Origin: Leptospiraceae bacterium
Lineage (GTDB): Bacteria; Spirochaetota; Leptospiria; Leptospirales; Leptospiraceae
Reading direction: 5' to 3'
Assembly: GCA_015075105.1 (NCBI GenBank)
Contig: JABTUZ010000002.1
Coordinates: forward strand, 1,226,001-1,290,000
DNA: 64,000 nt
Part shown: positions 8,725-15,618 of the stretch, piece after piece
How positions within the stretch are numbered: the stretch's first letter is position 1
How the letters are laid out: the number at the start of each line of letters is the position of its first letter
Position numbers and translations under genes: made by a program
Notes under the pieces: model-generated
What the model was told of the DNA's origin: nothing
What the model saw: only the letters and a program-made list of their open reading frames with translations
The model's database searches: none

Positions 8725-8757
8725 TTGTTTTTTGGGTATTTAAATACTGAAAAGCCT

Positions 8758-8783
8758 TAATCATCAGACTATTATGCCGAATT
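8758..8783 (+). promoter_or_regulatory. Sigma-28-like promoter ahead of flagellin
   Basis: TAAT at 8758-8761 and GCCGAATT at 8776-8783 are separated by 14 bp, the same spacing as the pair before the FapA-like gene. The -10 part is close to the flagellar consensus GCCGATAA, and flagellin genes are usual sigma-28 targets. It is a weaker match than the sigma-70 promoter downstream. Confidence 0.35.
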
Positions 8784-8839
8784 TACGCAAATACACAAAA
8801 ACAAATAAGTTAAAATTTCAGAATAATCCAAAAAAATAC

Positions 8840-8868
8840 TTGACAAGATTCTGATTTTTTGAAATAAT
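8840..8868 (+). promoter_or_regulatory. Sigma-70 promoter ahead of flagellin
   Basis: A perfect TTGACA at 8840-8845 is followed by a 17-bp spacer and AATAAT at 8863-8868. It is one of the best housekeeping-type promoters in the window and points at the flagellin gene, 245 bp downstream. Confidence 0.6.
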
Positions 8869-9074
8869 CTGTAGATTTGAAGGGTTTGGTAAAGGAATAC
8901 CGGCTCAAAAATTTGAAACGGATTTTTAGTATATTCCCCCTGTATCTTTTATCGTCCCTTTAACGCTTTAGCTTTAGCGATTTTTTTCCAAAAATTTATT
9001 TAAGACAAAATTTGGGAATTTGTCTTTAGGAGTTTTTGGAACGGTCTGCAATCGTAAACCGGGAAATAAAGCTC

Positions 9075-9098
9075 CCCTTCAGGATGAAGGGTTTTTTT
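9075..9098 (+). promoter_or_regulatory. GGA-loop hairpin with T tract in the flagellin leader
   Basis: CCCTTC (9075-9080) pairs with GAAGGG (9086-9091) around the loop AGGAT, followed by seven T. The GGA in the loop is the classic CsrA/RsmA contact, and a second GGA lies in the Shine-Dalgarno AAGGAGGG (9102-9109). Hairpin plus T tract also has the form of an intrinsic terminator, so it could act as an attenuator. Both readings are inference. Confidence 0.55.
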
Positions 9099-9113
9099 AC
9101 AAAGGAGGGTAAG

Positions 9114-9956
9114 ATGATTATCAATCACAACATCAGCGCGATGAATGCAAGCAGAGCGTTGAAATTCAACACTACCGAAGTGGACAAGTCCATGGAGAAA
9201 TTGTCAAGCGGGCTTAGAATCAATAGAGCCGGCGACGATGCTTCCGGGCTTGCAGTTTCGGAAAAGTTGAGAACACAAGTTGCGGGTTTGCGACAAGCTG
9301 AGCGTAACACTGAAGACGGAATGTCCTTCATTCAGGTTGCCGAAGGCTTTTTGGAGCAGACTTCGCAAATTCTTCAGAGGGTCAGGGTTTTGGCAATTCA
9401 GACTTCTAATGGAATTTACACACCGGAAGACAGACAATTAGTACAAGTGGAAGTTTCCGGTCTTGTAGATGAATTGGATCGAATAGCTTCTCAAGCAGAG
9501 TTCAATCGTTTCAAAGTTTTGAACGGGGACTATGCAAGAGGATCAAAAACTGCAAGCATGTGGTTTCACATGGGTGCAAACCAGAACCAGAGAGAAAGAG
9601 TTTTCATAGGTACTATGAACGCTACTTCTCTTAAAATGAAAGCCGCAGGAAGAGCTACTTCCATTTCCACTCCCGGAAAAGCCAACGACACAATAGGTCT
9701 TGTGGATTCGGCTTTGCAAAGACTCGGAAAACAAAGAGCAGATCTCGGTGCTTATTACAATCGTCTCGAACATGCGGCGAAAGGTTTAATGAGCGCTTAT
9801 GAAAATGTTCAGGCTTCTGAGTCACGTATTAGGGATGCGGATATGGCAGAGACATTCGTAGAATACACAAAAAATAAAATTCTAACGGATACGAGTCTTG
9901 CAATGGTTTCGCAAACTACAGTCAGACCTGAGGCAGTGCTCAGGCTTTTGAGGTAG
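9114..9956 (+). CDS. flaB: FlaB-type periplasmic flagellin
   Basis: The start is the ATG at 9114 (MIINHN), after the strong ribosome site AAGGAGGG; the upstream in-frame ATG at 9036 lies in the leader and would add a non-flagellin peptide. The 280-residue product has the conserved N-terminal D0/D1 coil ([20 protein letters not shown]) and C-terminal coil ([12 protein letters not shown]), with only a short middle, as in spirochaete core flagellins that lack the exposed D2/D3 domains. It would polymerise in the periplasm as part of the endoflagellar filament. A paralogue follows at 10268. Confidence 0.95.
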   Translation: MIINHNISAMNASRALKFNTTEVDKSMEKLSSGLRINRAGDDASGLAVSEKLRTQVAGLRQAERNTEDGMSFIQVAEGFLEQTSQILQRVRVLAIQTSNGIYTPEDRQLVQVEVSGLVDELDRIASQAEFNRFKVLNGDYARGSKTASMWFHMGANQNQRERVFIGTMNATSLKMKAAGRATSISTPGKANDTIGLVDSALQRLGKQRADLGAYYNRLEHAAKGLMSAYENVQASESRIRDADMAETFVEYTKNKILTDTSLAMVSQTTVRPEAVLRLLR

Positions 9957-10106
9957 GAGGTCTATCAACATTCTAACTGTCTATAGGGATTGAGTTTTCG
10001 ATAGATATTAGATATGATGAGGAATTTAGAAACCTCAGTTCTTGGGAGAGAAAGTTTAAAAAAATAGAATCCTTTTTTTAGGAAAAAGAGTTCTTTGACA
10101 ATACAC

Positions 10107-10128
10107 TCTCCACAAATTTTTGTGGAGA
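10107..10128 (+). terminator. Hairpin, possible terminator of the first flagellin
   Basis: TCTCCACA (10107-10114) pairs perfectly with TGTGGAGA (10121-10128), and the T-rich ACTTTTCTT follows. An 8-bp stem with a 6-nt loop fits an intrinsic terminator, though the T tract is broken by C residues. Confidence 0.45.
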
Positions 10129-10226
10129 ACTTTTCTTGTAAATGATTGTCTGCCGCCCATTCGGGATAAAATCCATACGAAGCGGGGGCGGATAAGGGGC
10201 GGTTAGTAACTAACGCACCAAAGCCC

Positions 10227-10245
10227 TGGGTTATGGATGAACCCA
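10227..10245 (+). promoter_or_regulatory. GGA-loop hairpin before the second flagellin
   Basis: TGGGTT (10227-10232) and AACCCA (10240-10245) enclose the loop ATGGATG, with GGA at 10235-10237. It sits 9 nt before the Shine-Dalgarno AGGGAGGG (10255-10262), which carries a second GGA. The arrangement repeats that of the first flagellin leader although the sequences differ. Confidence 0.5.
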
Positions 10246-10267
10246 CATTTACGCAGGGAGGGTGTAT

Positions 10268-11116
10268 ATGATTATAGGTCACAACCTGGGCGCACTAAAA
10301 GCAAACAGGGTACTAAGGACTGTAAGTGAAGAGATGGATAAGTCTATGGAAAAACTTTCCACAGGACTTAGGATCAATAGAGCAGGGGACGACGCAACCG
10401 GATTTTCTGTATCAGAAAAAATGAGAACTCAAATCCGAGGGCTTGCCCAAGCAGAAAAAAATGCCATGAATGGAATTTCTTTCATTCAGGTGACAGAAGG
10501 ATCTTTAGAGCAGGTGAATGATATTCTTCAAAGGCTCAGGGAACTTTCTGTTCAATCTGCGAATGGGATATATTCTAATATGGACAGGCAACAAGTCCAG
10601 TTGGAAGTGTCCCAGCTCATTGATGAAGTTGAGAGAATTGGGAACACGGCAGAGTTTAATAATGTAAAAACTCTAAACGGGCAATTTTCAAGAGCTTCTA
10701 AAAATCCATTGTCTCTTCATGTAGGACCCAACCAGAATGAAAAACTCGACATTTATGTCGGTACAATGAATTCTGGTTCATTAAAATTGCAGTCTGCGGG
10801 AAAAAGAGAAACAATTTCTTCACCTGCAAACGCAAACAAGATGATAGGTGTAGTGGACGAAGCGATAGGAAAACTTTCAAAGCAAAGAGCCGATCTCGGA
10901 GCCTATTACAATAGAATTGAGGTCACTGCAAAGTCATTGGATACTCGGTACATGAATATGGTCGCCGCAGAAAGTCGAATTCGGGACGCTGATATGGCTA
11001 CTGAAATGGTTGAGTACACTAAAAATCAAATTCTGTCAAAGAGTGCGATGGCTATGCTTGTTCAGGCGAATGCAAGGCCCGAACAGGTTGTAAAACTTCT
11101 CACTGACAGATTCTAA
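10268..11116 (+). CDS. flaB: FlaB-type periplasmic flagellin, second copy
   Basis: The start is the ATG at 10268, five bases after AGGGAGGG; a GTG at 10262 falls inside that ribosome site. The 282-residue product shares the flagellin ends ([42 protein letters not shown]) with the neighbour but differs widely between them, so this is an old duplication. Spirochaetes commonly build the filament from several FlaB isoforms. It has its own leader and is closed by a strong terminator at 11138-11165. Confidence 0.95.
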   Translation: MIIGHNLGALKANRVLRTVSEEMDKSMEKLSTGLRINRAGDDATGFSVSEKMRTQIRGLAQAEKNAMNGISFIQVTEGSLEQVNDILQRLRELSVQSANGIYSNMDRQQVQLEVSQLIDEVERIGNTAEFNNVKTLNGQFSRASKNPLSLHVGPNQNEKLDIYVGTMNSGSLKLQSAGKRETISSPANANKMIGVVDEAIGKLSKQRADLGAYYNRIEVTAKSLDTRYMNMVAAESRIRDADMATEMVEYTKNQILSKSAMAMLVQANARPEQVVKLLTDRF

Positions 11117-11137
11117 AAAGGGAAGCAGTGTGAATTT

Positions 11138-11165
11138 CCCCGCTAAACTTAGCGGGGATTTTTTT
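11138..11165 (+). terminator. Intrinsic terminator after the flagellin pair
   Basis: CCCCGCTA (11138-11145) pairs with TAGCGGGG (11150-11157), followed by A and seven T. This is the clearest rho-independent terminator in the window and marks the end of the flagellin unit. Confidence 0.9.
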
Positions 11166-11173
11166 AATCTACT

Positions 11174-11422
<249 letters not shown>

Positions 11423-11571
11423 TCAAAAAGCCAATAAAAGTGCCATTTTCTAGCGTTGTAAAAAGCCCTGAAAGGGGTTTTTGCAGTAGCGTCATAAATA
11501 GGACTGATATTCGAAAATTATTTTCTCTATTTTTTGCAAATCAGATATATTGACATCAAATTCTCTTGTAC

Positions 11572-11941
11572 CTATCTGAGAGGATAGTCATGAATCAATG
11601 AATCCGCGGGTATCTTAAGATTCGTCGACAATGAACGTATCATTTTGATTGTCAGTTTTCTTTTTATTCAGAATCTCGGATGCTCGGCCTCGACTCCCGA
11701 TATAATTGCCCAAATCGGTTGTAGTCAGATCCATTTCTTCCATCCTGAACTTGATTGCCTCTATAGGGTCTGGATCGTGTATTGGAAAATTCTCTTTCTC
11801 ATACTTCTCTGCCAAGGTTGATAATACATCCAGTTTGTCATACTTTGACGTCCCCGGCATAGGATCTTTCTCCAATAAAGCATCAATTTCCCGTATAGCC
11901 GCTTCATAATCTTTTCGACTCTTCAATGGTTTAATATCCAT
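11572..11941 (-). pseudogene. higA: HigA-family antitoxin, frameshifted
   Basis: From the ATG at 11941 the frame encodes a HigA-type antitoxin (COG5499 style) through the helix-turn-helix segment YIGSRGRASEILNKKK, then ends early at 11615 with an unrelated tail. In the next frame, from about 11655 to a TAG at 11572-11574, the canonical end of the family appears (LTIKMIRSLSTNLKIPADSL). One extra A in the AAAA run at 11656-11659 (TTTT on the plus strand) explains it; the 370-bp span is a multiple of three plus one. The start lies 2 bp from the end of the higB remnant. The antitoxin would normally bind the toxin and repress the operon. Confidence 0.8.
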
Positions 11942-11943
11942 AG

Positions 11944-12063
11944 TCACACCTCATTTGCATTAATTCGATCATATTGGCTATGCGTCCCAATAAAACGAAT
12001 ATAAACTATTCCGATTCCGTAATGTATTTTCACAATCAATCGATATTTATTCTCACAAATATT
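11944..12063 (-). pseudogene. higB: HigB-family toxin, C-terminal remnant
   Basis: Only the last ~39 codons remain. They include NKYRLIVKIHYGIGIVYIRFIGTH, the core strands and His of the HigB mRNA-interferase fold, ending in a TGA at 11944-11946. The homology stops at about 12063, exactly where a 150-bp sequence repeated at 14388 begins, so the 5' two-thirds were lost in a rearrangement involving that repeat. Gene order (toxin then antitoxin) is that of higBA. With no start and no N-terminal half the toxin is dead. Confidence 0.75.
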
Positions 12064-12210
12064 AAAACTACTACATTTGTGGTATTGACAAAAAATAAAA
12101 AAATTAACAGCTATGGTCAAAATTGGTAAAATTTTTTTACGGAAATTTATTTTTTCTTTTTATCGGGGTAGTCTGGCAAAAAATTTTCAGGAGAAAATAT
12201 ATGAATAAAA
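12064..12210 (+). repeat. Duplicated promoter/leader segment, copy A
   Basis: This ~147-bp segment is nearly identical to 14388-14535, apart from small indels in A and T runs. It holds a TTGACA at 12085-12090 and a ribosome site TTCAGGAG before the lipoprotein ATG at 12201. It therefore seems to carry the promoter and translation start of a lipoprotein gene. Its left edge cuts the higB remnant. Confidence 0.8.
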
Positions 12211-12641
12211 AAAATTTAATGAAAGTTGTTTCAATGCTATGTATTCTTATGGTAGTAGCAGGGAGCTTAGTCGGCTGCGCTGACTATAATGCAACGGCAA
12301 AGGCAAAAAAAGATGCAGACGCTTTTTGGAATTTGTGGTTTTTATTGATGCTACTTAGCAGTGTGTCAAGAACAAGCTCCACATCTTCTTCTTCAAGCTG
12401 TTCGGATTCTTGCTCCAATTCATTGGCTTGTTGCACTTCGAGATGTTGTTCATACACAATTCAGGGCAATCTATCAAAATTAAGTGGTGATACATCAAAA
12501 GGAGTCTCCAAGTGCCAAAGTCCTTTAGGAGATAAATACGCTTGTACCCCTCTTAATAGAGATGGATTAAAAATCGGAAATACAACTTGTGTGGGTAGTG
12601 GAGATTTAGCAAACTATACTTGTAATGTAGTTGCTCCGTAA
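12201..12641 (+). CDS. Small Ser/Cys-rich lipoprotein, unknown function
   Basis: The start at 12201 follows AGGAG; a longer in-frame start at 12123 would lie in the duplicated leader and spoil the signal peptide. The 146-residue product has a lipoprotein signal (residues 1-26, lipobox LVGC). After a hydrophobic stretch (WFLLMLLSSV) it carries a run of Ser and Cys around residues 54-82 with about eight cysteines, then a compact end with four more. Such a Cys cluster suggests disulfides or metal in the periplasm or on the surface. I recognise no family. The next gene follows 6 bp later. Confidence 0.7.
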   Translation: MNKKNLMKVVSMLCILMVVAGSLVGCADYNATAKAKKDADAFWNLWFLLMLLSSVSRTSSTSSSSSCSDSCSNSLACCTSRCCSYTIQGNLSKLSGDTSKGVSKCQSPLGDKYACTPLNRDGLKIGNTTCVGSGDLANYTCNVVAP

Positions 12642-12647
12642 ATTCCC

Positions 12648-13409
12648 ATGAAAATATCTGCTTCCATTTTAACTGTAAGATGGAGGCAGTTATTTAGAGG
12701 AAGTATTTGTGTCTATTCAATATTAGTAGTGCTTAATATTCATTGTTCAGATAAGAAGTCTTTTGAATCGCAAATTAAAAATTTTCCCATAATCCTTTCA
12801 TTATTGAATCAGAGAAATTGCATTAGTTATCCAAAAAAATATTTGGTGACAGAGCAATCCTTAGTTAATGGAAGAAGTGATTGGGAAACAATAAACTATG
12901 TTACAAGAGAATGTATTTTTACAAGGGAATTTATTTATCATTGTACAATAGGTCGCGATCTTTCGGCTAAATATTTTTTCCAGAATAGTGATAAATTTTC
13001 TCAAAAGATTACTTCCCTTGTCGGACCGATAAATAATTTAGTTAGAAAAGAAACTCTCCAATTTCAGGAAATTTATACTCACAATGAAAATGGTTTGTTA
13101 ATAGAATATTCAAGAATAGATGAATCTTATGGAGAAAAATATTTTACGTGGGATGAAAAAGGAAGAGTATTAGGAGGTATTATTACAAAAGGAAATTGTC
13201 AAAATACGAATATTATTTGGACGTATAATGAAAACCAGAATATTATTTCTTATCGCGCTATATCAGAAAATATTGACTGCAATAATTATACAGTTTATTC
13301 TTACGATGAAAAATATATTTTGCGTAACAGAACTGTAAAAACACATTATCAAAGCCAAAATTATTCCTACTCAAATTATGAATTTGCGAATTTGTGTCAA
13401 AATAATTAG
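12648..13409 (+). CDS. Hypothetical exported protein with YD-like repeats
   Basis: This 253-residue protein starts 6 bp after the lipoprotein gene and is probably co-transcribed. An N-terminal hydrophobic segment (about 15-33) ends LNIHC, a poor lipobox, so it may be exported without lipidation or use a loose spirochaetal lipobox. The second half has repeated aromatic/polar units (YTHNENGLLIEYSR, YFTWDEKGRVLGG, WTYNENQNIISYR) that look like YD/RHS-type repeats. Function is unknown. Its 3' end overlaps the convergent HEPN remnant by about 39 bp. Confidence 0.6.
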   Translation: MKISASILTVRWRQLFRGSICVYSILVVLNIHCSDKKSFESQIKNFPIILSLLNQRNCISYPKKYLVTEQSLVNGRSDWETINYVTRECIFTREFIYHCTIGRDLSAKYFFQNSDKFSQKITSLVGPINNLVRKETLQFQEIYTHNENGLLIEYSRIDESYGEKYFTWDEKGRVLGGIITKGNCQNTNIIWTYNENQNIISYRAISENIDCNNYTVYSYDEKYILRNRTVKTHYQSQNYSYSNYEFANLCQNN

Positions 13410-13592
13410 GAGTGGGATGTTTCGCATCGTTCGGGCTTGTTGGCGATTCAGGTTTTTTCTCCATTCAGGATTTTCAATTTTTCCCAGGGCTTCACCTAAT
13501 TGTTGTAAGCACATCAAAAGTGCGTGTCTCCCCTCAATATCGCCTAACGCATAATGTATTAGGTTTTCTTCATTTGTCATTCTAATTTTCAT
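13371..13592 (-). pseudogene. HEPN (DUF86)-like toxin remnant
   Basis: The 73-residue frame starts with a fair ribosome site (GGAAAA) at 13592. It contains a helix pattern like HEPN/DUF86 proteins (ALLMCLQQLGEALGKIENPEW, then QARTMRN). The catalytic R-x4-6-H motif should follow MRN, but the frame runs into unrelated sequence belonging to the convergent gene. The N-terminal helices are also short. No MNT nucleotidyltransferase partner is nearby. I read it as a truncated toxin gene; the family call is tentative. Confidence 0.4.
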
Positions 13593-13625
13593 AAATTTTT
13601 TCCGAAAGGATCAGATAAGAAAAAA

Positions 13626-13898
13626 TTATTCAAAAAGGTCCGAGTGAGTTCCCGTTCGTTCAAAAATTATTTCATTCCCGCGAACTTTATAAATTAACAG
13701 CCAATCTGGCTCAATATGACATTCTCTTCTACCAACATAAGAGCCGGATAATTTATGATCTTTATTTCTTGCTGGAAGTGCTGTTTTATCGATTAATAAA
13801 GAAACGACTGTTTTAAGTTTTGTTAAATCTTTATTTCTCTTTCTACAAAGTTTAATATCTTTTTCAAACTGATTTGTGTAGGAAGGCAAAAGACTCAT
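13626..13898 (-). CDS. yafQ: YafQ/RelE-superfamily mRNA-interferase toxin
   Basis: This 90-residue protein matches YafQ-type toxins in length and pattern: an N-terminal QFEKDIKLCRKRNKDLTKL helix, the central DHKLSGSYVGRRECHIEPDWLLIY and the end IIFERTGTHSDLF. The His and acidic residues of the central and terminal motifs are those used by YafQ to cut mRNA on the ribosome. It overlaps the upstream antitoxin gene by 4 bp, the normal DinJ-YafQ arrangement. Both genes look intact. Confidence 0.88.
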   Translation of the reverse strand: MSLLPSYTNQFEKDIKLCRKRNKDLTKLKTVVSLLIDKTALPARNKDHKLSGSYVGRRECHIEPDWLLIYKVRGNEIIFERTGTHSDLFE

Positions 13899-14152
13899 AG
13901 TTTTAAAGATTGAAAAAGGTCAGCTTTATTTTTGAATTTTTTTACGCCTTTGTTTTTATCAGTATTTTTAAAAGTTTTTAAAGTGGTGTAATTTGGAACT
14001 TTTACATCAAAAGGAATGCCATTATTCAAACGAATTTGACTGTAAAAAATATTAATTGCCTCTGAAGGGGATATACCAAGAGAATAAAGAATATCTTCTA
14101 CATCTTTTTTAAGTTTGTCCTCAACCCTAGCACGAATCATAGCAGATTTCAT
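13895..14152 (-). CDS. dinJ: DinJ/RelB-family antitoxin
   Basis: The 85-residue antitoxin begins with a ribbon-helix-helix fold (MIRARVEDKLKKDVEDILYSLGISPSEAINIFYSQI), typical of DinJ/RelB, with the toxin-binding tail after residue 50. The ATG at 14152 has a GAGG ribosome site. The antitoxin should neutralise YafQ and, with it, repress its own promoter. An inverted repeat at 14170-14189, just upstream, is a fitting operator. A Lys-rich tail is the only oddity. Confidence 0.88.
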   Translation of the reverse strand: MKSAMIRARVEDKLKKDVEDILYSLGISPSEAINIFYSQIRLNNGIPFDVKVPNYTTLKTFKNTDKNKGVKKFKNKADLFQSLKL

Positions 14153-14169
14153 AAAAACCTCATGGAAAA

Positions 14170-14189
14170 TGTATCACGATTGGGATACA
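14170..14189. promoter_or_regulatory. Likely operator of the dinJ-yafQ operon
   Basis: TGTATC (14170-14175) and GATACA (14184-14189) form a 6-bp inverted repeat with 8-bp spacing, 18 bp before the dinJ start. Ribbon-helix-helix antitoxins bind such palindromes to autorepress. This is inferred from position and symmetry. Confidence 0.5.
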
Positions 14190-14387
14190 CATGTCAACAA
14201 AAAAATAATCCAAATAAAAAATCATGCACGAAATGCCGATCCACGCTGGTTATAAAATCACCTGCGAGGAGATAGAAAGCTAGCGCTCAATAATCTTTAA
14301 GCAACCCGAAAACCGGCTCGACGCTCAAAAAGCAGTCATACTGAAATTACTCGAAGCTGTGCACAAATCCAGAAAAAAACTTTCCCC
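14190..14387. other. Gap with a decayed reading frame
   Basis: No intact gene is visible. On the plus strand from 14225 a frame reads MHEMPIHAGYKITCEEIE, meets a TAG, and stays open afterwards into the duplicated leader (FKQPENRLDAQKAVILKLLEAV). The composition looks protein-like, so it may be a gene fragment, but I do not recognise it. Confidence 0.3.
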
Positions 14388-14535
14388 AAAACTACTACAT
14401 TTGTGGTATTGACAAAAAATAAAAAATTAACAGCTATGGTCAAAATTGGTGAAAAATTTTTTTACGGAAATTTATTTTTTCTTTTATCAGGGGGTAGTCT
14501 GGCAAAAATTTTCAGGAGAAGATATATGATAAAAA
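14388..14535 (+). repeat. Duplicated promoter/leader segment, copy B
   Basis: This is the second copy of the segment at 12064-12210, with TTGACA at 14409-14414 and TTCAGGAG before the ATG at 14526. The copies differ mainly in homopolymer lengths. Both lead into a lipoprotein gene, but the coding sequences diverge after the first few codons. Confidence 0.8.
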
Positions 14536-14969
14536 AAACTCTATTTTCAATTCTACTTGTGGCTGGTTTCATCGGATGTAGTACACCGAATACTAAATCA
14601 ACAGATATTTGGGGAACAAGATCAGCAAATCTGGGTACTGTGACTCCGAATTATAAGCTTCTCGGTAAAGTGCAAGGCACTGGATGCACTATCGATGGAA
14701 CCCCGGAAAAATATACTTTTTACGCCGGTTATCTGGGAAAAAAATCTACTGCTTTTGATTTTGCACAAAGCATAGCAATGTACAATGCAATGTCCCAGCA
14801 GGAAGATGCAGATCTTGTTATCCATTCTACAACAAAATATGAAGTTACAAATTCTGGAGATAAAATTTGCGCAAATGTTCGCGGACTTGCGGTCAAAATT
14901 ACAGATATCAATGGAGCTAAAACTGATAATATTGAAAAAGCTGAAGAAACCAATAAAAAGAGGAAATAA
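14526..14969 (+). CDS. Small lipoprotein, paralogue of the next gene
   Basis: Start at 14526 follows AGGAGA; the longer in-frame start at 14403 lies in the duplicated leader. The 147-residue product has a lipoprotein signal with lipobox FIGC at about residue 18. The mature part contains LGKVQGTGC, an AGYLGKKSTAF region, ADLVIHSTTKYE and ICANVRGLAVKITDI. The same pattern recurs in the gene 1 bp downstream, so the two are tandem paralogues. Function unknown; exposure on the outer membrane or periplasmic face is expected. Confidence 0.7.
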   Translation: MIKKTLFSILLVAGFIGCSTPNTKSTDIWGTRSANLGTVTPNYKLLGKVQGTGCTIDGTPEKYTFYAGYLGKKSTAFDFAQSIAMYNAMSQQEDADLVIHSTTKYEVTNSGDKICANVRGLAVKITDINGAKTDNIEKAEETNKKRK

Positions 14970-14970
14970 T

Positions 14971-15618
14971 ATGAAATATAATTTTTTACTTTCTTTGTTA
15001 GCATTGGCTTTTTCGTGCTCTTCTCCAATCGTCAAAACCTACGACATTCCAGTAATGAGCGTAAAATCACTTCCATACCCTTTGATTACGTCATATGAAT
15101 CCTTGGGCAAAGTAATAGGTAAAGCTTGTGTAAAAAATAACGAATCAAATTCTTTTGTCAATGCTTCACATATCGGAAATCTATCTCCTGCAGAACAAGC
15201 GGCGTATTTTCAGGGGCTTTCAACAAAACCGGAAGCGGATCTATTAGTATCAATAAAAACGGTTCAAACAACAAACCCCGATACAAACGAGGTTTGTGCT
15301 GAGGTTAGAGGCGAAGCCGTGGCAATTAAAGAGATCAGTAAAGAAGGGAAATATAAACAAGTTGATTTAGAAAATCAGAACGCAGGAATAAACCCTCTTG
15401 CAACAAATCAGTCAAATAAAAAGAGTTTTGATGGGATATGCAATATTCCTTTTATTGGTGGAATGGTAAATGCGGTGACGATAGGTCTGATATGTATTCC
15501 TTCGATAAGAAGAAAAAATAATATGACTGCATGTGAAATTCCACTCTTCGGTGTATATCCAAATTTGTTTACACTTGGTTGGGTGTGCCAGGAAAAATAT
15601 CGAATATTTAGTTTTTAA
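14971..15618 (+). CDS. Lipoprotein, paralogue of the preceding gene with C-terminal extension
   Basis: The ATG at 14971 lies one base after the previous stop, with AGAGGAAA as ribosome site. The 215-residue product has a lipobox AFSC at residue 16. Residues ~45-130 repeat the pattern of the upstream lipoprotein (LGKVIGKAC, EADLLVSIKTVQ, VCAEVRGEAVAIKEI). An extra C-terminal part contains two similar short segments, CNIPFIGGMVNAVTIGLIC and CEIPLFGVYPNLFTLGWVC, each a hydrophobic turn bounded by cysteines. Unknown function. Confidence 0.7.
   Translation: MKYNFLLSLLALAFSCSSPIVKTYDIPVMSVKSLPYPLITSYESLGKVIGKACVKNNESNSFVNASHIGNLSPAEQAAYFQGLSTKPEADLLVSIKTVQTTNPDTNEVCAEVRGEAVAIKEISKEGKYKQVDLENQNAGINPLATNQSNKKSFDGICNIPFIGGMVNAVTIGLICIPSIRRKNNMTACEIPLFGVYPNLFTLGWVCQEKYRIFSF

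Larger units (their letters stand above)
8725..9113 (+). promoter_or_regulatory. Long promoter and leader region of the first flagellin gene
   Basis: This 389-bp gap has no supported gene. It holds a sigma-28-like pair (8758-8783), a strong sigma-70 promoter (8840-8868), a GACAAA/TTTGTC hairpin (9004-9024), and a hairpin with a GGA loop and T tract (9075-9098) directly before a strong Shine-Dalgarno. The RNA leader from the sigma-70 promoter would be about 240 nt, long for a structural gene, which suggests post-transcriptional control. Confidence 0.6.
9957..10267 (+). promoter_or_regulatory. Structured leader of the second flagellin gene
   Basis: The 311-bp gap contains no supported gene. 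It holds a perfect hairpin (10107-10128), possibly the terminator of the first flagellin, then a G/C-rich structured stretch from about 10150. That stretch includes a GTTAG/CTAAC hairpin near 10203-10213 and a TGGGTT/AACCCA hairpin with GGA in the loop (10227-10245). CCC at 10224 can also pair with GGG in the ribosome-binding site (10256-10258). I find no clear -10/-35 pair; a TTGACA at 10095 lacks a matching -10. Confidence 0.55.

Noticed and set aside
9036-9113. Longer flagellin start at 9036
   Set aside because: It would add 26 residues translated from the hairpin leader and ignores the strong ribosome site at 9102-9109.
9125-9773. Antisense reading frames within the flagellin and other genes
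   Set aside because: They are shadows of the coding strand without ribosome sites or family patterns.
9957-10267. Known riboswitch in the second flagellin leader
   Set aside because: I could not match its boxes to c-di-GMP, cobalamin or SAM riboswitch cores; only a general structured leader is supported.
11483-11495. GCAGTAGCGTCAT shared with 43206-43218
   Set aside because: A 13-mer match is expected by chance in a window of this size and the contexts differ.
12123-12200. N-terminal extensions of the lipoprotein genes through the duplicated leader (also 14403-14525)
   Set aside because: Indels between the copies break the shared peptide, and the extensions would bury the lipoprotein signals.
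13537-13546. GCCTAACG boxes here, at 42478 and at 60604, resembling integron attC core sites
   Set aside because: No matching GTTRRRY partner lies at a suitable distance and two boxes are inside genes, so they are not attC sites.
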